This document shows, one piece after another, positions 51,669-63,347 of a stretch of DNA of 64,000 nt (positions are counted from its first letter, which is position 1; each line of letters starts with the position of its first letter). The translations under genes were made by a program, and so were the position numbers. This DNA is from Moritella sp. PE36 (GTDB lineage Bacteria; Pseudomonadota; Gammaproteobacteria; Enterobacterales; Moritellaceae): positions 1 to 64,000 of the forward strand of contig NZ_ABCQ01000006.1 of the NCBI RefSeq assembly GCF_000170855.1, given 5' to 3'. Under the pieces are notes generated by a model, which was not told the origin of the DNA, searched no databases, and saw only the letters and a program-made list of their open reading frames with translations.

Positions 51669-52835
51669 TTACGCGTTTTTCGCACGTTCTTCTAACATAG
51701 CAACTGCTGGTAGTACTTTACCTTCGACAAACTCAAGGAACGCACCGCCACCAGTAGAGATATAAGAAATACCATCAGCCAGACCGAATTGATCGATAGC
51801 TGCTAATGTGTCACCGCCACCAGCGATAGAGAATGCGTCGCTTTCTGCAATAGCACGACCAATGATTTCAGTACCTTTAGCGAAGTTAGCAAATTCAAAT
51901 ACGCCAACAGGGCCATTCCAGATAATTGTTTTCGCTGCTTTGATCATCTCTGCAAGTTGATTTGCAGAATCTGGACCTAAATCGAAGATCATTTCGTCAT
52001 CATTTACTTCTGATGCGGGTTTCAATGTCGCTTCAGCCGTTTCAGAGAACTCAGTCGCCACTAATACATCGGTTGCTACCGGGATATCACATTTCGCCAT
52101 TAATGCTTTAGCGGTATCAATTAGATCATGCTCGCACAGTGATTTACCGACGTTATGACCTTGTGCTGCGATGAATGTATTGGCAATACCACCACCAACG
52201 ACTAGCTGATCAGCAATTGTTGATAATGAATCAAGCACTGTTAATTTAGTTGATACTTTAGAACCACCTACAATAGCGAGGAATGGACGAGCTGGTTTGT
52301 CCATTGCTTTACCTAGCGCTTCAAGTTCTGCAGAAAGTAGCGGACCAGAACAGGCGATTGGCGCAAACATACCAACACCGTATGTTGATGCTTGTGCACG
52401 GTGAGCGGTACCAAATGCGTCCATTACGAATACGTCACATAGATTTGCGTATGCTTTTGATAATGCGTCTTCGTTTTTCTTTTCGCCTTTGTTAAAGCGA
52501 ACATTTTCTAGTACCACTAACTCACCGACGTTCAGCTCGATGCCGTCTAAGTAATCACGTGCTAGAACAACGTTATTTTCTAACGCTTCTTTAAGGTAGT
52601 TTACCACTGGCTCTAATGAGAACTCTTGAGCGAATTCACCTTCAGTTGGACGGCCAAGATGTGATGTAACCATCACTTTTGCGCCTGCAGCCAATGCTAA
52701 TTTGATTGTTGGTAGTGATGCACGGATACGTGCGTCTGATGTTACTTTGCCATCTTTAACCGGTACGTTTAAGTCAGCACGAATTAATACACGTTGACCT
52801 GCAAGATCAAGATCTGTCATTTTAATAATATTCAT
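51669..52835 (-). CDS. pgk: Phosphoglycerate kinase
   Basis: 388 residues. Motifs: [46 protein letters not shown]-type [32 protein letters not shown] and the C-terminal [13 protein letters not shown]. Transfers phosphate from 1,3-bisphosphoglycerate to ADP. Confidence 0.98.
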   Translation of the reverse strand: MNIIKMTDLDLAGQRVLIRADLNVPVKDGKVTSDARIRASLPTIKLALAAGAKVMVTSHLGRPTEGEFAQEFSLEPVVNYLKEALENNVVLARDYLDGIELNVGELVVLENVRFNKGEKKNEDALSKAYANLCDVFVMDAFGTAHRAQASTYGVGMFAPIACSGPLLSAELEALGKAMDKPARPFLAIVGGSKVSTKLTVLDSLSTIADQLVVGGGIANTFIAAQGHNVGKSLCEHDLIDTAKALMAKCDIPVATDVLVATEFSETAEATLKPASEVNDDEMIFDLGPDSANQLAEMIKAAKTIIWNGPVGVFEFANFAKGTEIIGRAIAESDAFSIAGGGDTLAAIDQFGLADGISYISTGGGAFLEFVEGKVLPAVAMLEERAKNA

Positions 52836-52899
52836 TGTTTAATCCTTAAATCTATCAATTTTATAAAATTATTTTTAATTCAATTCAATTCGATTTATT

Positions 52900-53922
52900 T
52901 CACGTCATTTTCGCTAATGTAGCGACGTAATACGTGGTATCAAGTAAACGATTGGCAAAGCCCCATTCGTTATCACACCAGACTAATAATTTGACTAAAT
53001 GACCATCGCTGACTCGAGTTTGAGTACCATCAATAATGCTAGAGCGTGGATCATGATTAAAGTCTATTGATACCAGTGGAGCCTCGGTATAACCCAAGAT
53101 ACCGCGTAATTCAGTTTCAGCCGCCGCGTGTAAGCAATCATTAATATCTTGGATGGTGACGCTTTTATCGACTGTGATGCTCAGATCCATCGCCGTCACG
53201 TTAAGCGTTGGCACTCGTACCGCAATGGCTTCAAATTTATTGGCAAATTTAGGTAAAATACGTTCTATACCTGCGGCTAATTTAGTATCAACCGGAATAA
53301 TAGAATGACTCGCAGCACGGGTACGGCGCAAATCAGTATGATAAGAGTCAATGACGGGTTGATCATTCATTGCCGAATGGATCGTGGTGATCGTGCCACA
53401 TTTGATATCAAAGGCGGCATCCAAGATACTGATCACTGGTATCATGCAATTAGTTGTACAAGATGCACCAGAAATATAAGTTTCATCACCGGTTAATTCG
53501 GTATGGTTAATACCATATACCACGGTCGCATCAACATCGGCGCTGGCCGGATGGGAAAAGATGACTTTTTTAGCGCCCGCAGCAATATGTGCTTCGGCAT
53601 CCGCTCTCGTACCATAGATACCAGTACAATCGAGTACGATATCAATATCATGTTCCCGCCAAGGTAAATCAGCAAGTTCGGGATGACGGACTAAATGAAT
53701 ACAATCATTTTTGATTTGTAATATGTTATCGCCCAGCTGTACTGGGAAGGGAAAACGGCCATGAGTCGAGTCATACTGAGTTAAATGCGCGATCGCTTCA
53801 GGCTCTGCTAGCTCGTTAATAACAACGATCTTAATTTCATCCTGACGGTTACTTTCATACAACGCTCGAACAACACTGCGTCCAATTCGTCCATAACCAT
53901 TAATAGCAACTCTAACTGACAT
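52900..53922 (-). CDS. epd: D-erythrose-4-phosphate dehydrogenase
   Basis: 340 residues, GAPDH-like. NAD motif [20 protein letters not shown], catalytic cysteine [14 protein letters not shown], and [20 protein letters not shown], which marks Epd rather than GapA. It oxidises erythrose 4-phosphate for pyridoxal phosphate synthesis. First gene of epd-pgk-fbaA, as in E. coli. Confidence 0.95.
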   Translation of the reverse strand: MSVRVAINGYGRIGRSVVRALYESNRQDEIKIVVINELAEPEAIAHLTQYDSTHGRFPFPVQLGDNILQIKNDCIHLVRHPELADLPWREHDIDIVLDCTGIYGTRADAEAHIAAGAKKVIFSHPASADVDATVVYGINHTELTGDETYISGASCTTNCMIPVISILDAAFDIKCGTITTIHSAMNDQPVIDSYHTDLRRTRAASHSIIPVDTKLAAGIERILPKFANKFEAIAVRVPTLNVTAMDLSITVDKSVTIQDINDCLHAAAETELRGILGYTEAPLVSIDFNHDPRSSIIDGTQTRVSDGHLVKLLVWCDNEWGFANRLLDTTYYVATLAKMT

Positions 53923-54115
53923 AATAGGGGGTGAATACCTAGTAACAAGAAACGAACTTCATTGTAGATTAAAATTAGGCATAAGCGAATATGTTGGGAT
54001 AGGAAATGTATATAATTTTCAGGAAAGCATGATCCCGGCCACAAATTTTCGTAATAAAACAACATTTCGGTACTTTCAAGCGAAATGCTGTCCTATTACG
54101 TAATTAAGTACGTAA

Positions 54116-54982
54116 TTAAGCGATCTCTCGATTACGAATTAACCCTTCTTGCATTGTTGTTGCGACCATTTTGCCATCACGGGTAAAGAATCGACCACGT
54201 ACCAGTCCGCGACCACCAGACGCACTCGAGCTATCTACCGCATATAATAACCAGTCATCCATACGGAAATCGCGGTGAAACCACATTGAATGGTCGATGG
54301 TCACCACTTGCATGTTGGGACTCATAAAGCCTTTACCATGTGGTTGTAATGCGGTTGGTAAGAAACAAAAATCTGACGCATATGCTAATAAGTACTTATG
54401 AATACGGGCATCGTCTGGCATTTGGCCATTGGCTTTAAACCAAATATAACGCTCAGGCGCAGACTTCTCTTCATTAAGTGGATCAAGATAATGCACAGGG
54501 CGCATTTCAATCGGTCTTTCACAAACAAATTTGGCACAAATGTCATCGGGTAATTCATCACGCAGTGATAATACATGGTCTTGCTCTGACATCAGCTCTT
54601 CCGGTGGCGGCACATCTGGCATTTCATCTTGGTGGTCGTAACCTTCACGTTCAACCTGATAAGACGCCGTCATGTAGAAAATAGCTTTGCCATTTTGGAT
54701 TGCGCGAATACGACGGGTGGTAATTGAACCGCCATCGCGAATATTTTCGACTTCATAAACAATCGGCTTTTTAACATCACCAGCACGCAGGAAGTAAGAA
54801 TGGAAAGAATGCACCTTACGATCGGCTGAAACGGTTTCTTTCGCTGCCGATAATGCTTGTCCCATTACTTGACCGCCAAATACTGCGCCAAACCCTAAAT
54901 CTTGACTTTGGCCACGATAAATTCCTTCTTCAATGGTTTCTAACGTTAACTGTCCAAGCAGATCTTTTAATACCTTACCCAT
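54116..54982 (-). CDS. tesB: Acyl-CoA thioesterase II
   Basis: 288 residues from ATG 54982 (AAGG upstream); the longer frame has no site. Double-hotdog protein: QDLGFGAVFGGQVMGQALSA, VHSFHSYFLRAGD, SITTRRIRAIQNGKAIFYMT, and the second domain with SMWFHRDFRMDDWLLYAVDS and the Asp-rich active site. Hydrolyses medium- and long-chain acyl-CoA. Alone between epd and thrC. Confidence 0.95.
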   Translation of the reverse strand: MGKVLKDLLGQLTLETIEEGIYRGQSQDLGFGAVFGGQVMGQALSAAKETVSADRKVHSFHSYFLRAGDVKKPIVYEVENIRDGGSITTRRIRAIQNGKAIFYMTASYQVEREGYDHQDEMPDVPPPEELMSEQDHVLSLRDELPDDICAKFVCERPIEMRPVHYLDPLNEEKSAPERYIWFKANGQMPDDARIHKYLLAYASDFCFLPTALQPHGKGFMSPNMQVVTIDHSMWFHRDFRMDDWLLYAVDSSSASGGRGLVRGRFFTRDGKMVATTMQEGLIRNREIA

Positions 54983-55179
54983 AAGTGCCTTATTTTGAAT
55001 CGAGATTATTATTTTAGTTCGAGTGAGCAACGCTACCCCTGTTATGGGAGATATTCAAGCGCTATTTACTGATATTGCAGTGCTGAAATAACATAACCTT
55101 TAGTAATCTTAGCGTTTAAGTCCTAAAATTAAGCTTAATAACTTAACCTCATCGCTAACTCGACCCTAAAATAAGGACA

Positions 55180-55226
55180 AAAAAATACCTTGTTCTCATG
55201 CCACCAATGAGGACATAAAAACAAGG
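55180..55226 (-). terminator. Terminator of the thr operon
   Basis: CCTTGTT/AACAAGG stem around a 25-base loop with an inner ATGAGGAC/TTCTCAT pairing; followed on the minus strand by TATTTTTTTG. Confidence 0.75.
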
Positions 55227-55264
55227 CATATTCACAAATGTGAGAACGCGTAATTAAGACTAGA

Positions 55265-56554
55265 CTACGCCATCAAGAATGCACGTAATGCGGCAAAATC
55301 ATTGGCCATATCAATCGATAAATTTGGCTTGTCGGCACAATCAGCCAATTCTTGTGGCAAACCAATATCGCGACCTAGGATCTCTTCAACTGATTCTTTG
55401 AACTTCGCAGGGTGCGCAGTACAAAGGAATAAACCGAATTCATCTTCGCTCAGTTGTGCAGTTAAACGGTCATAGGCAATCGCACCATGGGGTTCACATA
55501 AGTAACCTTGTTCATCTAACGCGGCAACGGCTTGCTTGGTATCTTCATCTGATAAGAAATCAGACGCTAACTCAGATAAGTCCCAACCTTTAACACGCGC
55601 CAGTTCTTCGATACGTGGCCAGTTGCTTGGTACACTGACATCCATCGCATTAGATAGCGTTGCTTGGGTTGCTTTTGGATCCCACTCACCGCTTGCTAAA
55701 TAACGCGGCACCGTATCATTAATATTGGTTGCGGCAATAAAGCGTTTAACCGGTAGGCCTAATGTTTTTGCTAATAGACCTGCAGTTAGGTTACCAAAGT
55801 TACCACTTGGCACTGACACTACTGTTTGTGCGCGCTGCGCTTTTGGCAGTTGTGCGAATGCTTCGAAGTAATAACAGATCTGCGCCATTAGACGGCTGAT
55901 GTTAATGGAATTCGCTGAGTTAAGGCCAATTTCCTTACGCAATTCTTCATCATCAAAAGAGCGCTTCATTAATGCCTGGCAGGCATCAAAATCACCGTCA
56001 ATTGCGATGGTGCGGATATTACCGCCGAGCGTACAGAACATCTGTTCTTGCAAGAAGCTGATCTTACCTTTTGGATACATCACCACAACGTCGATATTGT
56101 CCATACCATAAAAGGCATGCGCAACCGCAGCACCGGTATCACCCGATGTCGCCGTTAAAATAGTAATTTTGTCGCCATTGCCTTTTTTATCAAAGCTTAG
56201 ACGCGACAGACACTGGGCCATGAAACGACCACCAAAATCTTTAAATGCTAACGTCGGACCGTGGAATAACTCTAATGCGCTAATTTTGTCATTTATTTTT
56301 GTCACTGGCGCAGGGAAGTTAAACGCAGTTGCAACAATGTCATGTAATTCTTGTTCGCTAAATTCATCACCAATCAGTGATTGTAAAATAACACGGCTAC
56401 GATCCACTAGGTTCATCTCTAGTAAGGCATCGATATCGTCAATCGGGTTAATTTCGCTCGGAAAGAACAGGCCTTGATTTTTACCCAACCCTTGCTTTAC
56501 TGCTTGTGCAAAGCTAACGGTCTCTGCGTGATCTTTAATGCTATATAATTTCAT
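55265..56554 (-). CDS. thrC: Threonine synthase
   Basis: 429 residues, the long gammaproteobacterial type. PLP lysine in GPTLAFKDFGGRFMAQCL, phosphate loop TATSGDTGAAVAHAFYG, and VVSVPSGNFGNLTAGLLAKT. Makes threonine from O-phosphohomoserine. Third structural gene of thrABC. Confidence 0.98.
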   Translation of the reverse strand: MKLYSIKDHAETVSFAQAVKQGLGKNQGLFFPSEINPIDDIDALLEMNLVDRSRVILQSLIGDEFSEQELHDIVATAFNFPAPVTKINDKISALELFHGPTLAFKDFGGRFMAQCLSRLSFDKKGNGDKITILTATSGDTGAAVAHAFYGMDNIDVVVMYPKGKISFLQEQMFCTLGGNIRTIAIDGDFDACQALMKRSFDDEELRKEIGLNSANSINISRLMAQICYYFEAFAQLPKAQRAQTVVSVPSGNFGNLTAGLLAKTLGLPVKRFIAATNINDTVPRYLASGEWDPKATQATLSNAMDVSVPSNWPRIEELARVKGWDLSELASDFLSDEDTKQAVAALDEQGYLCEPHGAIAYDRLTAQLSEDEFGLFLCTAHPAKFKESVEEILGRDIGLPQELADCADKPNLSIDMANDFAALRAFLMA

Positions 56555-56588
56555 TGTTGTTCATTCCCTAAAACATTATTTGTGCTTA

Positions 56589-57548
56589 TTACAGCGCCGT
56601 ACCGACGATACGTGCGCCTTGTTTATCCAGTTTACAGATGTGGCAGAAACCATCACCGTTTTGGATAAAGTTAGCTTCTAACCAGGTTTGTAATTTTTCA
56701 GCTTGCGCTAAGTCAGTCATCACGTTAAATACCGTTGGTCCGGAGCCGGAAATACCCGTTGCTAATGCACCCAACTCTTTGGCATAGTCACGCACTTCAT
56801 CAAACTTTGGAATCAACTGCGCACGATACGGTTCTGCAATCACGTCTTTTAGCATTGCTGCGGCAAGATCTTGTTGTTTGCTATAACAAGCGTGGATGAA
56901 CCCAGCCAAGTTGCGGCCATAAGTTAAACAATCGGCACGGCTGTATTCAGTTGGTAAAATTTCACGCGCAGCTGCTGTCGAAATACTGGTGCCTGGATAA
57001 GCAACGACCCAATACCATTCATCGAAGCAAGGTATAGACTGACTAACAACACCATTGGCTTCGAGCATTAATTGCAAACCACCCAGCGCACACGGCGCGA
57101 CATTATCATAATGGACACTGCCACTGAGTTGGCCTTCTAATTCCCCCATTAACAACACCATTTCGTTGTCATCAAGTTCGTTATCATGGAATGCATTTAA
57201 CGCTTCTAAACCCGCCACAATCGATGCAGCACTCGAACCCAGACCACTACCAATTGGCAGGTTCTTTTCCAGTTCCATGTGCAGTGACTTAATCGTTAAG
57301 CCACGTTTTTCTAATGCTTTGGCATAACTTAAATAGCAGTCATAAATAATATTTTCACGGTAATCATCCGGCAGTTTATGGGCAAAGCGACCACTAGATG
57401 CTAATGTGAACTCACCCTCGGTCGCGGCGATATAAACGCGATCGCCAACCAAAGTGCCATCAATCGGTGCTAACGCAGCACCCAGTACATCAAACCCTAC
57501 ACTTACGTTACCGATAGATGCCGGAGCATATGCGACAAGACTCATCAT
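56589..57548 (-). CDS. thrB: Homoserine kinase
   Basis: 319 residues. GHMP-kinase motif [20 protein letters not shown] and [12 protein letters not shown]. The ATG at 57548 shares one base with the thrA stop (TAATG) and has GGAGG five bases before, so translation is coupled; a second ATG follows immediately. Confidence 0.98.
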   Translation of the reverse strand: MMSLVAYAPASIGNVSVGFDVLGAALAPIDGTLVGDRVYIAATEGEFTLASSGRFAHKLPDDYRENIIYDCYLSYAKALEKRGLTIKSLHMELEKNLPIGSGLGSSAASIVAGLEALNAFHDNELDDNEMVLLMGELEGQLSGSVHYDNVAPCALGGLQLMLEANGVVSQSIPCFDEWYWVVAYPGTSISTAAAREILPTEYSRADCLTYGRNLAGFIHACYSKQQDLAAAMLKDVIAEPYRAQLIPKFDEVRDYAKELGALATGISGSGPTVFNVMTDLAQAEKLQTWLEANFIQNGDGFCHICKLDKQGARIVGTAL

Positions 57549-60007
57549 TAAACCTCCTGCTTCCAGTTAAGGGTACGTAATACATCGGCAAATACACCTG
57601 CTGCAGTCACCTCTGAACCGGCGCCATAACCACGTAATACCATTGGGATTGGCTGATAATAACGGCTATAAAATGCCAATGCATTCTCGCCATCTTTGAC
57701 TTTATTCAATGGATCAGATTCTGGTACTGCCGCAATCGATACTGTACATTTACCGTCTTCAATCTGACCAATATAACGTAATACGTTCCCCTCTGCAGCA
57801 GCCGTTGCTTGCAGATCGGCAAAATACGCATCGGCTTTTGGCAGGTTAGCCATGAACTCGTCATTGGTCCCTGTTGCATCAAAGCCCGCTGGTATTGCCG
57901 CTTCAACTTCAACTTGGTCTAAGGTTAAATCCATGCCCGCTTCACGTGCAATAATTAACAGTTTACGTGCGATATCCATGCCGCTTAGATCTTCACGCGG
58001 ATCTGGTTCCGTAAAGCCATTATCACGCGCTTGCGCCGTTGCTTGTGAGAAACTCATGCCTTCATCTAATTTACCAAAGATGTATGACATCGAACCCGAC
58101 AGAATACCGTTGAAGCGTACCAGTTCATCACCCGCGCTTAATAGATTCTGTAGATTTTCAATCACCGGCAGACCGGCACCTACGTTCGTATCGTATAAGA
58201 AACGACGACGGGTTTTTAATGCCGTTGAACGCAGTTCGTGGTAATAATCCATGCTCATGGTATTGGCTTTTTTATTTGCCGCAACGACGTGGAAACCACG
58301 GCCAAGGAAGTCAACATACTGACTGGCAAGATTATCATTACTGGTACAATCAACAATCACTGGGTTAATGATGTGGCTGTGTTTAACCAAATCTTCCAGT
58401 GTGGCTAATGAGAATTCAATATCACTGGCAGCAAGATCGTCAGCCCAATGTGTTAATGATAACCCTTCTGAGTCGAGTAACATTTGGCGACTGTTGGCGA
58501 TACCGCAGACACGGATCTCAATATGACGTTCTGCTAAAAATTCTTTTTGACGTTTGATTTGTTCGACTAATGCCGCGCCCACACCACCGCAGCCCAATAA
58601 AAATAGGTCGATGTATTGTTGTTTACCAAAGAAAATATTGTGTGAGGCTTTAATCGCGTCATTGGCTTTGCTTTCATCAATAACCGCAGAAATAGAACGC
58701 TCAGATGAACCTTGCGCAATAGCAACCAGATTAACCGATGCTTGTGCTAATGCCGTAAAGAAACGCGCAGCAATACCGTTGGCTTTACGCATGCCATCGC
58801 CCACCAGCGACACAATCGCTAAGCCATCACGCATTTCGATAGGTTCGAGTAACTGGTTACTGATCTCTAAAGTAAATTCGTTATTCAGTGCCAGTTTAGC
58901 TTTACCTGCATCATAACTGTGGATACAGAAACTCACGCTGTATTCTGATGATGATTGGGTGATAAGGGCAATTGATACACCAGCACGTGATACGGTTTCG
59001 AAAATACGACCAGCCATGCCAACCATACCTTTCATACCAGGGCCAGATACATTAATCATGGTCATGCCACTTAGCTCTGATAATGATTTAACCTCGGCCT
59101 GAGTTTTCGATACTAAGCCACCAATTAAGGTGCCTTCACCTTCTGGATTTTGAGTGTTCTTAATCAAACAAGGAATGTGGTGCTGCGCAATCGGGGCAAT
59201 GGTTTTTGGATGCAATACTTTGGCGCCAAAATACGACAATTCCATCGCTTCTGGATAGCTTAATGTTTTAAGTAATTTGGCATCTTTCACTAAACGCGGA
59301 TCACAGGCGTAAACACCATCTACGTCTGTCCATATCTCACAGCATTCAGCATACAGACACGCCGCTAATACCGCTGCAGAATAATCAGAACCATTACGAC
59401 CAAGCACAACCGTGTTGCCTTGTTCGTCACCCGCAGTAAAGCCCGGCATTAAATAGATATGATCCGCTTTAATTGGATCTTGTTCGAAACGAGCACGAGA
59501 AGCGTCAATATCCACAGTGGCTTCTAATACACCGCCCTTTCCGACTAGCTTGTCTTGCGGAACAATCACTTCAACTTTAAAGCCACGCGCTAATAACAGT
59601 TGCTCCATGCAAACAATACTCAGTTTTTCACCGATACATAAAATCTTTGCTTCAATGTTTTCTGGGCATTGCGATAATAATTTAACGCCATACAAGTATT
59701 CTCTTAATGTCGCTAACGATTTTTCCAGCTGTGTTAAGGCTAACTCCGCATTAAAATTAACGTATTGTGCTTTTAAGCCGGCAACAAGTGCTTTAAAAAT
59801 ACCATCGATTTCTTCCAGTGAAGACTCGGCGTCAAGGCCACGAACTGTTTGTTGCACCGCGGCAACTAAATTGTTGGTCACTTTTGCTGGCGCAGATAAC
59901 ACCAATGCTACCTGTGACTGCTCAATTTTACTCACAGAGATATCTGCCGCACAGGCAAATCGTTCAGCATTCGCTAACGATGTACCACCAAATTTTAAAA
60001 CTCGCAT
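57548..60007 (-). CDS. thrA: Bifunctional aspartokinase I / homoserine dehydrogenase I
   Basis: 819 residues, as in E. coli. Aspartokinase part about 1-290 ([35 protein letters not shown]), two ACT regulatory segments about 310-460, homoserine dehydrogenase part about 465-819 ([53 protein letters not shown]). Catalyses first and third steps of threonine synthesis; inhibited by threonine. Regulated by the attenuator just upstream. Confidence 0.98.
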   Translation of the reverse strand: MRVLKFGGTSLANAERFACAADISVSKIEQSQVALVLSAPAKVTNNLVAAVQQTVRGLDAESSLEEIDGIFKALVAGLKAQYVNFNAELALTQLEKSLATLREYLYGVKLLSQCPENIEAKILCIGEKLSIVCMEQLLLARGFKVEVIVPQDKLVGKGGVLEATVDIDASRARFEQDPIKADHIYLMPGFTAGDEQGNTVVLGRNGSDYSAAVLAACLYAECCEIWTDVDGVYACDPRLVKDAKLLKTLSYPEAMELSYFGAKVLHPKTIAPIAQHHIPCLIKNTQNPEGEGTLIGGLVSKTQAEVKSLSELSGMTMINVSGPGMKGMVGMAGRIFETVSRAGVSIALITQSSSEYSVSFCIHSYDAGKAKLALNNEFTLEISNQLLEPIEMRDGLAIVSLVGDGMRKANGIAARFFTALAQASVNLVAIAQGSSERSISAVIDESKANDAIKASHNIFFGKQQYIDLFLLGCGGVGAALVEQIKRQKEFLAERHIEIRVCGIANSRQMLLDSEGLSLTHWADDLAASDIEFSLATLEDLVKHSHIINPVIVDCTSNDNLASQYVDFLGRGFHVVAANKKANTMSMDYYHELRSTALKTRRRFLYDTNVGAGLPVIENLQNLLSAGDELVRFNGILSGSMSYIFGKLDEGMSFSQATAQARDNGFTEPDPREDLSGMDIARKLLIIAREAGMDLTLDQVEVEAAIPAGFDATGTNDEFMANLPKADAYFADLQATAAAEGNVLRYIGQIEDGKCTVSIAAVPESDPLNKVKDGENALAFYSRYYQPIPMVLRGYGAGSEVTAAGVFADVLRTLNWKQEV

Positions 60008-60029
60008 CCTTTGCTCCTTGTTGATACAA

Positions 60030-60062
60030 AAAAGCCCGTTCCTAAATCGGTAACGGGCTCTT
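60030..60062 (-). terminator. thr attenuator terminator
   Basis: On the minus strand AGCCCGTT/AACGGGCT followed by TTTTTTG, 28 bases after the thrL stop and about 25 before thrA. It is the classic attenuator position. Confidence 0.92.
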
Positions 60063-60089
60063 TTATTATGTCTGTCTTAGCCCTGCGTA

Positions 60090-60155
60090 TCATCCCACCG
60101 TTGTAATAACAGTGTTAATAATGGTGGTGGTAATAAACGCTAGGTTATAAGTCAT
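60090..60155 (-). CDS. thrL: thr operon leader peptide
   Basis: A 21-codon frame starting ATG ACT TAT AAC and containing ITTTIINTVITT, so six Thr in twelve residues plus the Ile codons expected of a bivalent Thr/Ile attenuator, then VG and TGA. Ribosome stalling here when Thr- or Ile-tRNA is scarce would prevent the terminator at 60030-60062. Seen directly; the mechanism follows from the E. coli thr operon. Ribosome site is weak in sequence. Confidence 0.9.
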   Translation of the reverse strand: MTYNLAFITTTIINTVITTVG

Positions 60156-60338
60156 AATAATATTTAATAAATCTATAATAATTTCAATACCTATAGCAAT
60201 ATCAAAAAATGCGACGTTAATCAAGTTTAAAATAGATTTAGTTGTTTCACTCTACATCGCTAAATGGAGGTAAAGATGTTGAAATAATGTAAAAACATTG
60301 CGATATTGAACCATGTCTTAAGTCCAAGGATTTGTTGT

Positions 60339-62063
60339 ATGGAAAAAGTGTTAGAAGCGCAAATAGCGGGGTCATTATTAGCATCGTTTGATGCTTTTTA
60401 TAGCCGCTTTTTAGAAGTTACCCGTGGTGCAAAGTTACGTTTTGAAAACGCCGATTGGCATGGCGTGCAAATAGCAGCGAAAAAACGTATCAGCCTTTAT
60501 GATTACCACGTCGGTAAAACCGCCCAACAAATGCAGGACCTTGCCGCTGAAGCAGAAGCCGACCAGGTGTTTCTGCAAGGCATCAAGCGTGAGTACGAGG
60601 CACTATTACAACATTACCCGAATTTTGAAATAGCCGAGAGTTTCTTTAATTCTGTTTATCGCCGTGTCTTTAAACACACTAATATATACAAAGACCAACT
60701 CTTCATCACCAATGCCAACCGCGTTCGAGACCCCACCTACCCAAATAATTTTTATCGCAGTTATAGCCGAGGAGGAAACTTTTCGGTGATCTTACGTAAG
60801 ATTATTGGTGGTTATACGTTTACGGCTCGATGGGAGAACTTGGACCGGGACCTTGCTAATGTCGTGGATTATCTGAACCAACATGCGCCTAAACAGCTTA
60901 CCGATGCCAAGCATATCGAAGTGCACATGCTCAACGAGGTATTCTATCGTAACAAGGGCGCATACCTGATGGGTAAGATCTTTGCAGATGGGCAAATGTA
61001 TCCACTGGTATTTCCGATTTTGAATAACGAAGAAAACGAGATCTATTTAGATACGGTTATTTTTGAAAAAGAAGAAACCAGTATTCTATTTGGTTTTGCC
61101 CGTGCTTATTTCTTTGTTTATGCCCCTGAGCCTGGTGCTATCGTGCAGTTTCTAAAACCGATGATCCCGCATAAAACCAACTTTGAGATCTACTCTGCTA
61201 TTGGTTGTCAAAAACACGCAAAAACCGAACTGTTTCGCCACTATATAGAACACCTAGATAACTCTGACGATAAGTTCATTATTGCCCCGGGTATTAAAGG
61301 CATGGTGATGAGCGTATTTACCCTACCTTCTTATGATGTAGTATTTAAGATCATTAAAGATGAGTTTGCACCACCGAAGCAAATCGATCATGCCACTGTA
61401 AAAGCCAAGTATCAGATCGTGAAATCCCACGATCGTGTCGGTCGTATGGCAGATACGCAGCAATTTAAGAACTTTGCCTTTCCCAAAGATCGTTTCAGTC
61501 AAGAACTCTTAGATGAATTATTGGCCGTTGCGCCATCAATTATAAAACTGACTAACAGTAAAGTGGTGATCCAGCATCTGTACATTGAACGTAAAATGAT
61601 CCCGTTAAACATCTATCTCGAACAAGCAAATGAAGAAGAACTGGATAATGCTATTGATGAATACGGCAATGCGATCAAGCAACTTGCTGCCGCAAACATT
61701 TTCCCTGGGGATATGTTATTTAAAAACTTTGGCGTGACCCGTCATCATCGGGTGATATTTTACGATTATGATGAGATCTCATATATGCATGAAGTTAACT
61801 TCCGCTACATTCCGCCACCACGCTACCCTGAGGACATCATGCTGGCTGAACCTTGGTTTGCTGTCGCACCCAACGATGTTTTTCCGGAGGAGTTTGAGAC
61901 CTTTTTATTATCTCGACCTGAAATTAACAAGTTGTTTAAAAAATACCATTCAGATCTGCTTGATGCTGATTACTGGAAGGGACTACAAGACAATATTAAT
62001 CGCGGTAACTACAATGATGTATTTCCTTATCGCCGGGCTCGACGGTTTGACCGGGACACATAG
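60339..62063 (+). CDS. aceK: Isocitrate dehydrogenase kinase/phosphatase
   Basis: 574 residues from ATG 60339 (AAGGA eight bases upstream). Family strings: FDAFYSRFLEVTRGAKLRFE, APGIKGMVMSVFTLPSYDVV (nucleotide binding), VKSHDRVGRMADTQQFKNFA, FPGDMLFKNFGVTRHHRVIF, YDYDEI. It phosphorylates and dephosphorylates Icd to divert flux to the glyoxylate shunt. It stands apart from aceB/aceA here. Confidence 0.97.
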   Translation: MEKVLEAQIAGSLLASFDAFYSRFLEVTRGAKLRFENADWHGVQIAAKKRISLYDYHVGKTAQQMQDLAAEAEADQVFLQGIKREYEALLQHYPNFEIAESFFNSVYRRVFKHTNIYKDQLFITNANRVRDPTYPNNFYRSYSRGGNFSVILRKIIGGYTFTARWENLDRDLANVVDYLNQHAPKQLTDAKHIEVHMLNEVFYRNKGAYLMGKIFADGQMYPLVFPILNNEENEIYLDTVIFEKEETSILFGFARAYFFVYAPEPGAIVQFLKPMIPHKTNFEIYSAIGCQKHAKTELFRHYIEHLDNSDDKFIIAPGIKGMVMSVFTLPSYDVVFKIIKDEFAPPKQIDHATVKAKYQIVKSHDRVGRMADTQQFKNFAFPKDRFSQELLDELLAVAPSIIKLTNSKVVIQHLYIERKMIPLNIYLEQANEEELDNAIDEYGNAIKQLAAANIFPGDMLFKNFGVTRHHRVIFYDYDEISYMHEVNFRYIPPPRYPEDIMLAEPWFAVAPNDVFPEEFETFLLSRPEINKLFKKYHSDLLDADYWKGLQDNINRGNYNDVFPYRRARRFDRDT

Positions 62064-62126
62064 TTTTTGACCGAAACACATCGTTAAAGCAACAGCAGAT
62101 AGCAGAAGTTAACGGAATAAAAACGT

Positions 62127-62155
62127 GATGAGGTTAATTATCCATTAACCTCATC
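62127..62155. terminator. Two-way terminator between aceK and rraA
   Basis: GATGAGGTTAAT/ATTAACCTCATC, 12 perfect pairs with a 5-base loop. A-run upstream, T/C-rich downstream. Confidence 0.85.
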
Positions 62156-62216
62156 ATCTACTCTTTCTCTGTATAAGTAACAAAACCTAATCACTACTAA
62201 CACTAATCATGCGCAG

Positions 62217-62696
62217 TTACAGCAAGGGTTCTTTCGCTACTACAACCCCATTTAGATCGGCATAGATATAATCACCTTCAGCAATACTCACACCTGCAAA
62301 ATGCAAGTCGATACCTGCGTCACCTAAACCACGTTTTTCCGTTTTTACTGGACAGGCGGTTATCGCTTTAACACCGAGGTTCAGGGTATTAATAGTGGCA
62401 ACATCACGAATAGCGCCATAAATAACAAAACCAGCCCAGCCATTGTTAACCGCATTTTCGGCAATCATATCGCCAAGCAGTGCACGTCGTGTTGAACCGC
62501 CGCCATCAATCACCAAAATACGTCCTTCACCTGGCGTGCCGGCAAGTTCTTTCACCAGCGAGTTATCTTCAAAACATTTAACAGTTACCGCTTGGCCACT
62601 AAAAATAGTCGCGTTACCATAACTTTGAAAAATAGGCTCCATCACGGATAATTGATCGAAATGTCGATCACACAAATCGGGTAATAGGTCTAACAT
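62217..62696 (-). CDS. rraA: Regulator of ribonuclease E activity A
   Basis: 159 residues, the RraA length. Motifs: MLDLLPDLCDRHFDQLSVME, GEGRILVIDGGGSTRRALLG, GWAGFVIYGAIRDVATINTL and the C-terminal GVVVAKEPL. It binds RNase E and restrains RNA decay. Confidence 0.96.
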   Translation of the reverse strand: MLDLLPDLCDRHFDQLSVMEPIFQSYGNATIFSGQAVTVKCFEDNSLVKELAGTPGEGRILVIDGGGSTRRALLGDMIAENAVNNGWAGFVIYGAIRDVATINTLNLGVKAITACPVKTEKRGLGDAGIDLHFAGVSIAEGDYIYADLNGVVVAKEPLL

Positions 62697-63267
62697 AGTC
62701 CATCCTTAACATCGTTATTTTTATAGCTGACAATCCCATAGCAATTTGTTACTAACAACAATATTTGCTACAACTACCCACATATTAGCGCAGATCAATT
62801 ATTCCAATCTATAATTAATTAACAAAGTCCATACATAGACAAGAATTAGTCATTAAAACTTACCAAGTTGTAATTTGATTACATTTTAAAGAATGAAATT
62901 TATTATTTAGTCATCCAAATCATGATAAGCCACTACAAATAAATAATATCGCACCACATTCAGATAAATAAACATGCATAGTAAGTACTATAAACCAACC
63001 AACGCAGCTGAATCTGTGCTGAAGTAGCAAAAAAATACGATTTGTGAAAATGTTTTTAGCCGATATCAACAGGGTTTACGGCGTAATTTACACGCCATTG
63101 AACCTAACGAATGTACGTTTAAAGCAATGTGTAAATTCAGAATGAACTCGCAACCAATTGATTTATATACACTTAAATACTACAAACCAACAAGCTAAAC
63201 CACTATCTTTAATTAAAGTTAGTCTGGTGATCATTTTTAAATATAAAATATAGCTCATTAGTGTGAT

Positions 63268-63281
63268 TTGATAAATATCAA
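63268..63281 (+). promoter_or_regulatory. FNR-type binding site upstream of arcA
   Basis: TTGATAAATATCAA matches TTGATNNNNATCAA exactly and is nested in the longer palindrome ATTTGATAAATATCAAAT. In E. coli arcA is FNR-activated. The site centre is about 80 bases before the start predicted from the promoter below. Confidence 0.7.
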
Positions 63282-63318
63282 ATCATGTTTAGTTATTACG
63301 TAACATAATTACATTAGG

Positions 63319-63347
63319 TTGTTATACTGCTGTTAATAACATATAAT
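63319..63347 (+). promoter_or_regulatory. Sigma-70 promoter of arcA
   Basis: TTGTTA and TATAAT with a 17-base spacer. It implies a leader of about 155 bases before the arcA ATG. Other promoters may exist. Confidence 0.65.

Noticed and set aside
53808-54065. Open frame on the minus strand beside epd
   Set aside because: It overlaps the start of epd in another frame and its intergenic part has no protein character.
57852-58244. Open frame on the + strand inside thrA
   Set aside because: Antisense shadow of a strongly coding gene, as are the others opposite thrA, gcvP and thrC.
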